64,000 nt of DNA from Solirubrobacter ginsenosidimutans (GTDB lineage: Bacteria; Actinomycetota; Thermoleophilia; Solirubrobacterales; Solirubrobacteraceae): NCBI RefSeq assembly GCF_027587205.1, contig NZ_JAPDOD010000009.1:1-64000 (forward strand), read 5' to 3'. Positions 51,425-58,926 of the stretch are shown one piece after another; position 1 is the first letter of the stretch; each line of letters opens with the position of its first letter. The notes under the pieces were generated by a model, which did not search any database, was not told where the DNA came from, and saw only the letters and a list, made by a program, of their open reading frames with translations. The translations under genes and the position numbers were made by a program.

Positions 51425-51600
51425 CGGAGGGAGGTCTCCTGGCTTCCGGCGAACCCCTCCGCGCCTTCCCGAGCCGTAAGGACTCAGTGACCGGCGGCGC
51501 ACAGCCGCCCTGCGATGGGCTTGTACCGGTGACAGTGGCGGGTCCGCGCCGGATTCCCACCGGCTTCCCTGACCACCGACCTGATTCGGTCAGCATGGTA
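51425..51600 (-). promoter_or_regulatory. Cobalamin riboswitch (AdoCbl-type)
   Basis: Reading the minus strand 5' to 3', the conserved order is present: GGGAAGCCGGTGGGAATCCG, then GACCCGCCACTGTCACCGG, then GAGTCCTTACGG, CGGGAAGGCG and the B12 box GGAAGCCAGGAGACC (51433-51447). The last part leads into a short stretch with AAAGGGG and the ATG at 51382. High cobalamin should repress the operon of DUF4430 proteins and ECF transporter. The divergent adenosyltransferase gene starts only 17 bases beyond its 5' end. Confidence 0.93.
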
Positions 51601-51616
51601 TTACGGACGCCAAGCG

Positions 51617-52174
51617 ATGACCGTGAACCTGACCCGCATCTACACCCGGCTCGGCGACGGCGGTGAGACGCACCTCGGCGACATGAGCCGCGTCTCCAAG
51701 ACGCATGAGCGCATCGAGGCCTACGGGACCGTCGACGAGCTCAACGCGCAGCTCGGCGTCACGCTGGCCCAGGGCGGGCTCGCCCCGCGCACGGCGCAGT
51801 GGCTCGCGCGCGTCCAGAACGACCTGTTCGACGTCGGCGCCGACATCTCGGTGCCCGAGGGCGGCTCGCGCGAGCGCCTGCGGGTGGTCCCGGAGCAGAC
51901 GAAGTGGCTGGAGGAGGCGTGCGACGAGGCCAACGCGGCGCTCCCGGCGTTGAAGTCCTTCGTCCTCCCCGGCGGCACGGTCCAAGCCGCGCAGCTGCAC
52001 GTGTGCCGCACCGTCTGCCGCCGCGCGGAACGGCGCACGATCGCGTGCGGCGAAGCCGTCAACGCGGAGTGCGTGCGCTACCTGAACCGCCTCAGCGACC
52101 TGCTGTTCATCCTCTCGCGCGAGGCGAACGTGGGTGCCGCTGAGCCCCTATGGGAGCCGGGACGCTTCCGCTGA
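51617..52174 (+). CDS. pduO: Cob(I)alamin adenosyltransferase, PduO type
   Basis: It transfers adenosyl from ATP to cob(I)alamin to make coenzyme B12. Five-helix PduO fold: IYTRLGDGGETHLGD (ATP loop), RIEAYGTVDELNAQLGV, VQNDLFDVGADIS, FVLPGG, CRTVCRRAERRTIA (ATP-binding Arg) and LNRLSDLLFILSREAN. 185 aa, complete. It diverges from the riboswitch operon, so scavenged cobalamin can be converted at once. The 3' end overlaps the PAP2 gene by 68 bases. Confidence 0.94.
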   Translation: MTVNLTRIYTRLGDGGETHLGDMSRVSKTHERIEAYGTVDELNAQLGVTLAQGGLAPRTAQWLARVQNDLFDVGADISVPEGGSRERLRVVPEQTKWLEEACDEANAALPALKSFVLPGGTVQAAQLHVCRTVCRRAERRTIACGEAVNAECVRYLNRLSDLLFILSREANVGAAEPLWEPGRFR

Positions 52175-52904
52175 GCACGAGCGCCCCGGCGGCGATCGCC
52201 AGCGCCCCGACGACGAAGGTCGTGTTGGCGGACGCGTAGGCGAGCGCGCTCGCCGGCCGCGACGCGACCACCAGCAGCCCCGCGGCGGCGAGGATCGCCG
52301 CCCCCAGTGCCGCCCCGCTCGGGCTGGGCGAGAACTCCAGCCGCAGCGCCGCGCTGGCGAGGCAGGCCCACGACGTGGCCACGAGCAGGCCGCCGATGAT
52401 GTCGCTCGGGTAGTGCGAGCCCAGCATCAGCAGCGAGAAGACGGTCGCGACCGTGAGCAGGCCGCCGGCCGCGGCGGCGAGCGGCCGCAGGCGTGACGGG
52501 CTGACGATCACCAGCGCCAGCGAGAGGCTCATCACCGCGGTGGTGTGCCCGCTCGGGAACGCGATCGGCCCCATGAAATGGCCGGGCGGGAAGTCGCGTT
52601 GGAACGCCAGCGCCGGCTTCAGGACCTGGGTCGTGACGGCCGCGCCGTACATCGTCGCGGCCGCCGCGAGCGCGGCGCGCGGGCGCCGGGCGATCAGCCC
52701 GCCCGCGATGATCGAGCCTGACAGCACCGCGAACGGCGCCGGGTCGAACAGGCCCACGAGGTCCAAGGCGTAGGCCTTGCCCGGAAGGCCCATGAAGCCC
52801 TCCAGCACCCGCAGCTCGGCGGCGGCGATCGCCGGGACGTGGACCGCGAAGTACACGACGGCACCCAACACGACGCAGAGCACGGCACTGGCGACACGGA
52901 GCAT
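52107..52904 (-). CDS. PAP2-superfamily membrane phosphatase, 265 aa
   Basis: Six hydrophobic segments with the lipid phosphatase motifs in weakened form: KPALAFQRDFP (site 1, K-x6-RP-like), FPSGHTT (site 2 with catalytic His) and SHYPSDIIGG (site 3; S-R replaced by S-H). Likely hydrolyses an isoprenoid or phosphatidyl phosphate at the membrane. The C-terminal tail overlaps the 3' end of pduO on the other strand. Confidence 0.85.
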   Translation of the reverse strand: MLRVASAVLCVVLGAVVYFAVHVPAIAAAELRVLEGFMGLPGKAYALDLVGLFDPAPFAVLSGSIIAGGLIARRPRAALAAAATMYGAAVTTQVLKPALAFQRDFPPGHFMGPIAFPSGHTTAVMSLSLALVIVSPSRLRPLAAAAGGLLTVATVFSLLMLGSHYPSDIIGGLLVATSWACLASAALRLEFSPSPSGAALGAAILAAAGLLVVASRPASALAYASANTTFVVGALAIAAGALVLSGSVPAPIGAQRHPRSPRARG

Positions 52905-52930
52905 CGCGACGACAAGCTACCCGGCTCGTC

Positions 52931-53323
52931 TCAAGATCTCCTGAGCTTGAGATGCACGTCCTCCAGCGGCGGCGGCGCGACCATCCGCTGCCAGCCGCGC
53001 GGCGAGAGCGCGAACGCTCCCCCCTCCTCGCGCAGCACGAGCTTGCCACCGGCGACGGCCAGCGAGGCCTCCGAGAGCGGCCACTTGCCGTAGGAGGCCA
53101 GGTGCGAGATCGCGCGCCGGACCTGCAGATGCGAGACGCCGCGCTCGAGCAGCGTGTGGACCATCGCCGCCTCGGTGACGTCCTCGACGCTGTAGACGTG
53201 CGGGTCGCCGGAGGACTGCGAGGCGCGGATGTACCCCCACCGCGCCCACTGGCCGATCGTGTTCCCGCTGACGCCCGCCAGCTCCCCCACCTCGCCGGCG
53301 AGAAAGGAGCCATGGGCGCGCAT
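52931..53323 (-). CDS. MerR-like winged-helix regulator, 130 aa
   Basis: N-terminal MerR-type HTH (FLAGEVGELAGVSGNTIGQWARWGYIRAS), then a helical region (AMVHTLLERGVSHLQVRRAI) and a C-terminal beta segment. Effector domain absent or very small. ATG at 53323 lies two bases after the stop of the response regulator, so it is probably the last gene of the two-component operon. Confidence 0.75.
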   Translation of the reverse strand: MRAHGSFLAGEVGELAGVSGNTIGQWARWGYIRASQSSGDPHVYSVEDVTEAAMVHTLLERGVSHLQVRRAISHLASYGKWPLSEASLAVAGGKLVLREEGGAFALSPRGWQRMVAPPPLEDVHLKLRRS

Positions 53324-53325
53324 CG

Positions 53326-53967
53326 CTAGCTGTCCGGGTCCAACAACCTCACTGCTGCTTCGCGGTCCGCGACGCGCAGCTTGCGCAGGATCGCGGCGAC
53401 GTGCGAGCGCACCGTCGCCGGTGAGACCACAAGCGTGCGGGCGATCTGGGCCGTCGTCATCTTGCGGCGCATCAGCTCGAGCACCTCCCACTCGCGGGAG
53501 GTCAGGCGCGGCTCGCCCTCGCGGGAGGGCATCAGCGCCCGCCGCCGTGGCGCGCGGTCGCGGAACTCCTCCACCAGGCGGGTGACCAGCGTGACGGGCA
53601 GCGCCGCCTCGCCTGCCATCACGTCGCGCAGGGCGCTCGGCAGCCGCTCGGTCTCGGTGTCCTTGAGCAGGTAGCCCGCAGCACCGGCGCGAAGCGCCGC
53701 GAACACATGGCTGTCGTCGCGCGAGATGGTGAGCATCACCACTCGCGTGGACGGGAGCCGCGCCGTGATCTCCCACGCCGCGGCCAGGCCGCTGCCCGGC
53801 ATGTTGACGTCGAGCAGGGCGAGATCGGGCTGCTCCCTCAGAGCAGCGTCGACCGCACCCGGCGCGTCTTCCGCCGTGGCAATGACCTCAAAGCCGCCGT
53901 CCTGACCCAGCGCCGCCGCGATGTCCTCGCGCGTCGGCGCGTGGTCATCAGCGACAAGAACGCGCAC
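53326..53967 (-). CDS. NarL/FixJ-type response regulator, 213 aa
   Basis: Receiver domain 1-120: VLVADDHAPTREDI, phospho-acceptor Asp in LALLDVNMPGSG, Thr in VMLTIS, Lys in YLLKD. LuxR HTH ~145-205: PRLTSREWEVLELMRRKMTT, ATVRSHVAAILRKLRV. GTG start. Five bases after the kinase stop. Partner is the kinase upstream; targets unknown. Confidence 0.92.
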   Translation of the reverse strand: MRVLVADDHAPTREDIAAALGQDGGFEVIATAEDAPGAVDAALREQPDLALLDVNMPGSGLAAAWEITARLPSTRVVMLTISRDDSHVFAALRAGAAGYLLKDTETERLPSALRDVMAGEAALPVTLVTRLVEEFRDRAPRRRALMPSREGEPRLTSREWEVLELMRRKMTTAQIARTLVVSPATVRSHVAAILRKLRVADREAAVRLLDPDS

Positions 53968-53972
53968 CTGAT

Positions 53973-55343
53973 CTATGGCAGCACCACCTGCACGAGAGTA
54001 CCCGCGCCGCGGACGGATTCCAGACTGAACTGGCCCCCGACCTGCTCAGCACGCTCGCGCATGGCGATCAAACCGTACCCGGCGACCCCGAGACCGCTGT
54101 TGACGCCGTCGCGGAATCCGTTGCCGTCGTCGATGATCCGGACGGCCAGCGGCGTGCCCGCGAGATCGACCCGCACGTGGTGCGCGCCGCCGTGATTGGC
54201 CGCGTTGCGGACGGCCTCGCAGATGATCCGCATGAGCTCCGCGCGGACCTCGTCGCGAATGATCGTCTGGACGCGCACGTTGACCTGCACCTCGACGCCG
54301 CACTCGGTGGCGAGCCGGGCGCCGAGACGCTCCAGTGCCACGTGCAACGGTTCGTGCGCGGGCGGGACGAGCGCCTCGATCGCGCGGCGGGAGTCCTCCA
54401 GCGCGCGGTCGGCGGCGGCGGTGATCTCCTCGCCGTCCGGATGGCCGGACAGGCGGCCGGCGCGGCGCCGGATCAGGGCCAGCTCCTGCGCGACCCCGTC
54501 GTGCAGCTCACGCGCGAGACGGCGGCGCTCACCGGCGATGGCCGCCTCGGAGCGCAGACGGAAGCGGGTGCGCATCTCGCCCACGACGCCGATCAGCAGG
54601 ACGCCCCACGCCGTGACGCGCAGCACGTCGCCGAGGTGGACGTTCTTCGGCCCCAGCGGCGGGAAGAGCGCGTAGTCGAGCTTGGCGATGCCGGCCAGCA
54701 CGACGGCGACCGCGACCCAGCGCAGCAACGGCTCACCGCGGCGGCTGAGGCCGGCGGCGGCGGTGATCAGCGCGGTGGCGGTCGCGATCTGCACGATCAC
54801 GCGGCCGAGCTCGAGGTGGAACGTCGGCCACGTGGAATTCGGCGTGCGCAGCGTCGGGCCGGCGCCCGCCAGCACCGAGGCCAGCGCGAAGACGACGATG
54901 CCTAGAGCGCCCGCGCCGATCAGGATCCGCCGCGGGTTGACGCGCAGCTTCCTCGACGGGGCGAAGGCCGCGATGGCGAGCATCAGCGTGCCCGCGAGGT
55001 TGCCGCCCATCGAGTAGCGCGCCTCATTGGGCGACCACGAATCGGCGACGACGAGCCCTGCGACGACGAGCGACGTCAGCGCGAGGATCACCAACCCGGC
55101 CGTCAACCAGAGATGATCGGCGCGCGAACGCAGACCGCATTGCCGCAGTAACAGGCCGACGGTCGTGACCGCCAGCAATGAACCACCAGTTTCAAGCGCC
55201 ACCCTCAGGGACGGCGCCTCTACCGACATCCGCAGCCACGGGACGGCGACCACCGCCAGCGAGACCCCCGCAGCACCTAGCGCGGCGATCGACACCGTAG
55301 GAAGCGCCGGCTTCCGAGCCGGTCCTTGCTCCATCTGTTCCAC
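53973..55343 (-). CDS. Membrane histidine kinase, HisKA_3 (NarX/LiaS) type, 456 aa
   Basis: Eight hydrophobic helices cover ~15-255, so the sensor is the membrane itself or something within it. The HisKA_3 box is RRRLARELHDGVAQELALI with the phospho-acceptor His; HATPase_c has ICEAVRNAANHGGAHHV, IIDDGNGF and GYGLIAMRERAEQVGG. ATG at 55343. It heads the kinase-regulator-MerR operon. Confidence 0.9.
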   Translation of the reverse strand: MEQMEQGPARKPALPTVSIAALGAAGVSLAVVAVPWLRMSVEAPSLRVALETGGSLLAVTTVGLLLRQCGLRSRADHLWLTAGLVILALTSLVVAGLVVADSWSPNEARYSMGGNLAGTLMLAIAAFAPSRKLRVNPRRILIGAGALGIVVFALASVLAGAGPTLRTPNSTWPTFHLELGRVIVQIATATALITAAAGLSRRGEPLLRWVAVAVVLAGIAKLDYALFPPLGPKNVHLGDVLRVTAWGVLLIGVVGEMRTRFRLRSEAAIAGERRRLARELHDGVAQELALIRRRAGRLSGHPDGEEITAAADRALEDSRRAIEALVPPAHEPLHVALERLGARLATECGVEVQVNVRVQTIIRDEVRAELMRIICEAVRNAANHGGAHHVRVDLAGTPLAVRIIDDGNGFRDGVNSGLGVAGYGLIAMRERAEQVGGQFSLESVRGAGTLVQVVLP

Positions 55344-55427
55344 CCTCCGAACCTCCGAACCCGGCGGTGTTGTATCTCAACCGGCAAACCCGGCGCAAGG
55401 GGGGCAACCCGAACCACTGGGGACGCG

Positions 55428-55600
55428 TAGTGGTCTGACACCCCTTACAGCGAAACTCACTAAACCGGTTTTTCGCTCTGGGCGGCGGTTTCTGCGCCCT
55501 CTATTTGCCGATCGACGGAAACGTAGGACAGCCGTCAGTACATACGTCCAGTCTTGGCCGCGGGACGATAGGTCCTGACCAGGAGGTCAGTAAGGGGTGC
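55428..55600. repeat. Diverged inverted repeat element C in an intergenic gap
   Basis: CACCCCTTAC (55440-55449) is inverted at 55590-55599 (GTAAGGGGTG), and TGGTCTGACACC overlaps the left side. These resemble, with changes, the GGGGTCTGACCCC cores of elements A and B including the TTA flank. The rest of the 284-base gap 55344-55627 is AT-richer than its surroundings and holds nothing else I recognise. Confidence 0.5.
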
Positions 55601-55627
55601 CGCACCTGAACTGACGGCGTCCGCCCG

Positions 55628-56101
55628 ATGTCGCACGGCTGTCTCAGCCCGAGACTGGACCACATGATGCGAACGGGTTCAGGCCTCATCGACGCCGAAT
55701 ACGCCTTCACCCGCGCCCGCCGCGCGAGCCGCCGCGCCGCGCTGGCGCGAGCGTTGCACCTGGGCAGCGTGGAGCGCAGGCTGGCCGTCTATTGCAGCTC
55801 GGGCCGGCCGCGCCGCGCGGGGCAGCATGGCCTGCGTGAGATCCCGCTCGCGGCGATCGCGGGAACCCTCGAGCCGACCCGCGCCGCGCAGTTCGACGGC
55901 GCCTTCCGGCCGGTGACCCGGTCCGCCCGCCGGCGCTGGGAGCGCATCTGGCTGGCCGAGGACCACGGCACGATCCTGCCCCCGATCTCGGTCGTGCCCG
56001 TGGGCGAGCACTCCTTCGCCGTCGTGGACGGCCACCATCGCGTCTCGGTCGCCCACGCTCGCGGCGCGGTCGCGATCGACGCGACGGTCGACGCCCGCTG
56101 A
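55628..56101 (+). CDS. ParB-like nuclease-domain protein, 157 aa
   Basis: The C-terminal half matches the ParB/sulfiredoxin-like fold: LREIPLAAIAGTLEP, then ILPPISVVPVGEHSFAVVDGHHRVSVAHARG. The DGHHRV motif corresponds to the R/H-rich nucleotide-binding box. There is no HTH, so it is not a chromosome-partition ParB. N-terminal ~50 residues are basic helix. ATG at 55628 is the first; ATG at 55664 is possible with GGA near it. Confidence 0.7.
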   Translation: MSHGCLSPRLDHMMRTGSGLIDAEYAFTRARRASRRAALARALHLGSVERRLAVYCSSGRPRRAGQHGLREIPLAAIAGTLEPTRAAQFDGAFRPVTRSARRRWERIWLAEDHGTILPPISVVPVGEHSFAVVDGHHRVSVAHARGAVAIDATVDAR

Positions 56102-56136
56102 ACGCCTGCCGCCGAGCGCGGCGTAGGCTTCGGCAC

Positions 56137-56433
56137 GTGCACGAGGACTTCGGCTCCCACGCCGGCCGTGAGCCGGACCCGGCCGAACGCGGCTACCGCC
56201 TCGACGTCCTGCTCGACGGCGTCACCGAGGCCGCCGCCCTCGCGCTCATGCACCGGATCGCCGACCTGCTGATCGAAGCGGGTCTGGCCGCGCCGGAGGA
56301 CGGAGACGCCCGGGCGATCGTCGGCCTGCACCCGCACACGTGGACCCCGGAGCTCGCCGATGCGGTGCACCTCGTGATCCCGCGCGCGGTCCCGCAGTCG
56401 CCGGACCTCGGCGCGAACTACAGCCCGAACTAG
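56137..56433 (+). CDS. Hypothetical protein, 98 aa
   Basis: No recognised family. Pattern RGYRLDVLLDGVTEAAALALMHR, DLLIEAGLAAPE, ARAIVGLHPHTWTPE suggests a small alpha/beta protein. GTG at 56137. Same strand and 35 bases after the ParB-like gene, so possibly co-transcribed. Its stop overlaps the convergent mini-flagellin-like gene. Confidence 0.55.
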   Translation: MHEDFGSHAGREPDPAERGYRLDVLLDGVTEAAALALMHRIADLLIEAGLAAPEDGDARAIVGLHPHTWTPELADAVHLVIPRAVPQSPDLGANYSPN

Positions 56434-56699
56434 GTCTGCAGTAGCGCCAGCACGCCGCTGGGCGACGAGTGCGCCTGGGCCAGCATGGCCGTCTGAGCGC
56501 TCGCCAGCAGCTCGCCGGCGGTCAAGAGCGGGGCGTCCGTCGGCTCGAACGCGCCTGCGAGCGCACGCGACGTGAAGAGCGCCTGGTCGGCACGGCCGGC
56601 CGGATTGGCCACCGGCTTGCTCGGCTGGGAGGTCTGCTTGGAGAGATTGAGATTGCCCGTGCTCGCGGCTTGGGCCGGCACGTTTGAGATCAATGACAT
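56430..56699 (-). CDS. Mini-flagellin-like protein, 89 aa
   Basis: The C-terminus (ASAQTAMLAQAHSSPSGVLALL) closely follows the flagellin C-terminal D0 helix, where AMLAQAN-xx-P-xx-VL-x-LL is the hallmark. The N-terminus (MSLISNVPAQAASTGNLNLS) resembles flagellin starts of the MSL-x-IN-x-NV-x-A type. Only ~45 residues lie between, instead of hundreds, with no D1 core. It has a good Shine-Dalgarno (AGGAAAGGA). No other flagellar genes are near. It may be a decayed flagellin or a small protein that kept both D0 ends. Confidence 0.65.
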   Translation of the reverse strand: MSLISNVPAQAASTGNLNLSKQTSQPSKPVANPAGRADQALFTSRALAGAFEPTDAPLLTAGELLASAQTAMLAQAHSSPSGVLALLQT

Positions 56700-56776
56700 G
56701 GGATTCCTTTCCTCTCCTCGATGTATCGGCGCGGACAATCTCGTCGCGATACCCCTGGACAGGTGTCCGATTCGGT

Positions 56777-56986
56777 CTATTTCGACAGGCGTTCGTACAG
56801 CTCGCGCTCCTGCTCGTGCCGCAGGCGCAGGCGCTCCATAAAATCGGCGTCCTTGCGACGCGCCTCGATGTGGGCGTCGATGGCGTCTCGGACGGCGTCC
56901 GTCATCGACTTGTCCTCCGCTCGCGCGACCATCTCCAGCATGGCCGCCCGTTCGTCATCCAGGCGCAGCGTCATGTTCTTGGCCAT
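56777..56986 (-). CDS. Ribbon-helix-helix antitoxin, 69 aa
   Basis: N-terminal MetJ/Arc/CopG-type fold: NMTLRLDDERAAMLEMVARAEDK, then TDAVRDAIDAHIEARRKDADF, and a charged C-terminal helix (RLRLRHEQERELYERLSK) likely to cover the toxin. AGGAG precedes the ATG at 56986. It diverges from the Doc-type gene; the palindromes between them fit autoregulation. Confidence 0.8.
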   Translation of the reverse strand: MAKNMTLRLDDERAAMLEMVARAEDKSMTDAVRDAIDAHIEARRKDADFMERLRLRHEQERELYERLSK

Positions 56987-57010
56987 GTTGAACTCCTACG
57001 GGCGCGGTTC

Positions 57011-57028
57011 GTTGGTACCAACCATGGT
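57011..57028. promoter_or_regulatory. Palindromic operator candidate between antitoxin and toxin
   Basis: A perfect 12-base palindrome GTTGGTACCAAC (57011-57022) is followed at once by the overlapping palindrome ACCATGGT (57021-57028). They lie 25 bases upstream of the antitoxin start, where a ribbon-helix-helix dimer would bind and repress both divergent genes. Confidence 0.55.
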
Positions 57029-57109
57029 AGACGCCAAGGGCCCGATACGTAAACCTGAACTGATGCATGATGGCTCGGTATCGAGACACCGCGACACAAT
57101 GGCGTCACG

Positions 57110-57514
57110 ATGCATCGAGTCGAACTCGCAGACTTCCTCCTGATCGCGGAAGCCCATGCGGGCATCGCCGCCCGGGACCTCGCGCGCATGCCGCGAGTCA
57201 TGCAGATCGCCCAAGCCGCGCTTGCAGCGCCGTTCAGCGGCTTCGGCGCCGTCGAGTTCTTCCCGTCACTCGGCGAGAAGGCAGCCGTCTACGCGTTCCG
57301 GATCATCACGTACCACCCACTTCCAGACGGCAACAAGCGGGCGGGTTACGACGTCATGCGCGAGTTCATCGAACGAAATGGTGCGGTCTTCACGCACCCG
57401 CCCGGCGGGCTCGCCGACACGGCGCAGATGATCGAAGACGTCGCCGCCGGCGTGGCGTCGGAGGCGACGTTCACCGCCTGGGTCCTCGAACGCCTCGAGC
57501 CACCCGCGCCTTAA
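57110..57514 (+). CDS. doc: Doc-type (Fic-fold) toxin, 134 aa
   Basis: The Fic core motif is HPLPDGNKRAG, the Doc variant (K-R in place of G-R), which in phage P1 Doc transfers phosphate to EF-Tu and stops translation. N-terminal helix ELADFLLIAEAHAGI with IAARDL fits Doc length (126 in P1). The usual partner is a Phd-type antitoxin on the same strand; here the partner is ribbon-helix-helix and divergent. ATG at 57110 has a weak ribosome site. Confidence 0.88.
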   Translation: MHRVELADFLLIAEAHAGIAARDLARMPRVMQIAQAALAAPFSGFGAVEFFPSLGEKAAVYAFRIITYHPLPDGNKRAGYDVMREFIERNGAVFTHPPGGLADTAQMIEDVAAGVASEATFTAWVLERLEPPAP

Positions 57515-57522
57515 CGACGAAA

Positions 57523-57540
57523 CCCTGCTCGGAGGCAGGG
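57523..57540 (+). terminator. Hairpin after the Doc gene
   Basis: CCCTGC (57523-57528) pairs with GCAGGG (57535-57540) round a six-base loop, nine bases after the stop at 57514, followed by CGTTCGTT. It also lies just after the 3' end of the convergent tRNA-Glu gene and may serve both. Confidence 0.5.
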
Positions 57541-57550
57541 CGTTCGTTAG

Positions 57551-57623
57551 TACCGCTACGGGGATTCGAACCCCGGTTTCCGCCGTGAGAGGGCGGCGTC
57601 CTAGTCCCCTAGACGATAGCGGC
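57551..57623 (-). tRNA. tRNA-Glu (anticodon CTC)
   Basis: Cloverleaf on the minus strand: acceptor GCCGCTA pairs with TAGCGGT (first pair G-T), discriminator A; anticodon stem CCGCC/GGCGG with loop CTCTCAC giving CTC; T arm GGGGTTCGAATCCCC. Glu GAG codons are abundant here. No CCA is encoded. Confidence 0.95.
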
Positions 57624-57662
57624 AGGGACCACTGCGCCCAGCGTAGCAACGGGCGCAGAGAG

Positions 57663-57747
57663 TGCGGCTGAGAGGACTCGAACCTCCACGGGCGTAAAGC
57701 CCACAGGCACCTGAAGCCTGCGTGTATACCAATTTCACCACAGCCGC
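57663..57747 (-). tRNA. tRNA-Leu (anticodon CAG)
   Basis: Type II tRNA of 85 bases: acceptor GCGGCTG/CAGCCGC with discriminator A; anticodon stem CAGGC/GCCTG with loop TTCAGGT giving CAG; long variable arm TGGGCTTTACGCCCG; T arm GGTTCGAGTCC. It serves CTG, the commonest Leu codon in this DNA. No CCA encoded. Confidence 0.95.
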
Positions 57748-57783
57748 CAGCTGCGAGGCCGCAAGGATAGCGCGGCGGTGCGG

Positions 57784-58926
57784 TCAGCGGGTGCGTTGCA
57801 CGGCGACGATCGCGATGTCGTCGCGGGCGATGCCTTCGGGGGGCCGGAGAGCGGCGAGCAGATGGGCCGGCAGCGCGGCGAGCTCGACGCCGGCGGACGC
57901 GGCCTCGGCGAGGCGGCGGAGGCTTGCGTCGATCGCTTCCGAGCGGCGCTCCACCAAGCCGTCGGTGTAGAGGACGAGGCGGGCGCCCCGCTCGAGCCGG
58001 TCCGTCGCGCCACCCGCCTTCGGGTCGTAGGCGATCAGCGGCGTGGAGGCGCCGGCGGTGAGGAATCGAACCGCGCCGCCAGGATCGATCAGCGCCGGCG
58101 GGAGGTGGCCGGCGGTCGCGTAGCGCAGCGCCCCGGTCGCGGGATCGAGCAGCACGATCACGACCGTGGCCATGTGCCCGGCACGCTGGGCGAGACGATC
58201 GAGGACGCGCAGGGCGTCGCTGGGTTCCGCGCCCGCGAGGATCGCGGCCCGGAGGCCGCCGCGCAGCTCGCCCATCAGCGCCGCGGCGGGGATGCCCTTG
58301 CCGGCGACGTCGCCGATCGCCAGCGCCAGCTCGCCCGATTCGAGCTCCAGCGCGTCGTACCAGTCGCCGCCGACGTGGCCGGTCGCGGGCTCGAAGTGCG
58401 CGACCAGCTCGATGCCCTCGACCGAGGGCAGGCGATCGGGGAGCAGCGCGCGCTGCAGCGTCTCGGCGATCCCGCGCTCGCGCTCGAGCAGCTCCGCGAC
58501 GCGGCGCTCGCCCGCCTCGGCGGCGGCGCGCTGGCGCACGAGCTCGCGATGGGTGCCGACGAGCTCGTCGTTGAGCTCGAGCACTTTCTCGACGAGACGC
58601 TCCTGCTCGTCGACGACCGGCTCCCCCACGACCAGCACCTCGTCACCGGCGGCGGCGATCCAGAGCCGGCGATCGGTCGCGGGCCGCCCCGTCTCGCTCG
58701 CGAAGCCGAACGTCCCCGACCGCCAGCTGTCGCTCGCGGTGGCGAGGCGGCGCTGCAGCGCGGCGTGCTGCGACGGCTCGATCAGGTCCGCGAACGGCCG
58801 GCCGGCGCTCCCGCCGAGCCGCTCCAGCGCGGGGTTGGCGCGCCGGATCAGGCCATCGGCGTCCAATGCCGCGGCCAGCACCGCCACCGACCGCCACGTC
58901 CACGAGTCGATCGAGATGCCGATCAC
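57784..58926 (-). CDS. SpoIIE/RsbU-type PP2C phosphatase with PAS-like N-terminus, 380 aa
   Basis: N-terminal PAS-like part (ALDADGLIRRANPALERLG; ~15-110), then a coiled coil (LVEKVLELNDELVGTHRELV, LLERERGIAETLQRALLPD) and the PP2C/SpoIIE domain (~165-380) with metal Asp in HVGGDWYDAL, AIGDVAGKGIPAAALMG, VLYTDGLVER and IARDDIAIV. Such enzymes dephosphorylate anti-sigma antagonists in partner-switching. GTG at 58926 starts directly after the B12-binding protein stop, so they form a coupled sensor-output pair. Confidence 0.9.
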   Translation of the reverse strand: MIGISIDSWTWRSVAVLAAALDADGLIRRANPALERLGGSAGRPFADLIEPSQHAALQRRLATASDSWRSGTFGFASETGRPATDRRLWIAAAGDEVLVVGEPVVDEQERLVEKVLELNDELVGTHRELVRQRAAAEAGERRVAELLERERGIAETLQRALLPDRLPSVEGIELVAHFEPATGHVGGDWYDALELESGELALAIGDVAGKGIPAAALMGELRGGLRAAILAGAEPSDALRVLDRLAQRAGHMATVVIVLLDPATGALRYATAGHLPPALIDPGGAVRFLTAGASTPLIAYDPKAGGATDRLERGARLVLYTDGLVERRSEAIDASLRRLAEAASAGVELAALPAHLLAALRPPEGIARDDIAIVAVQRTR

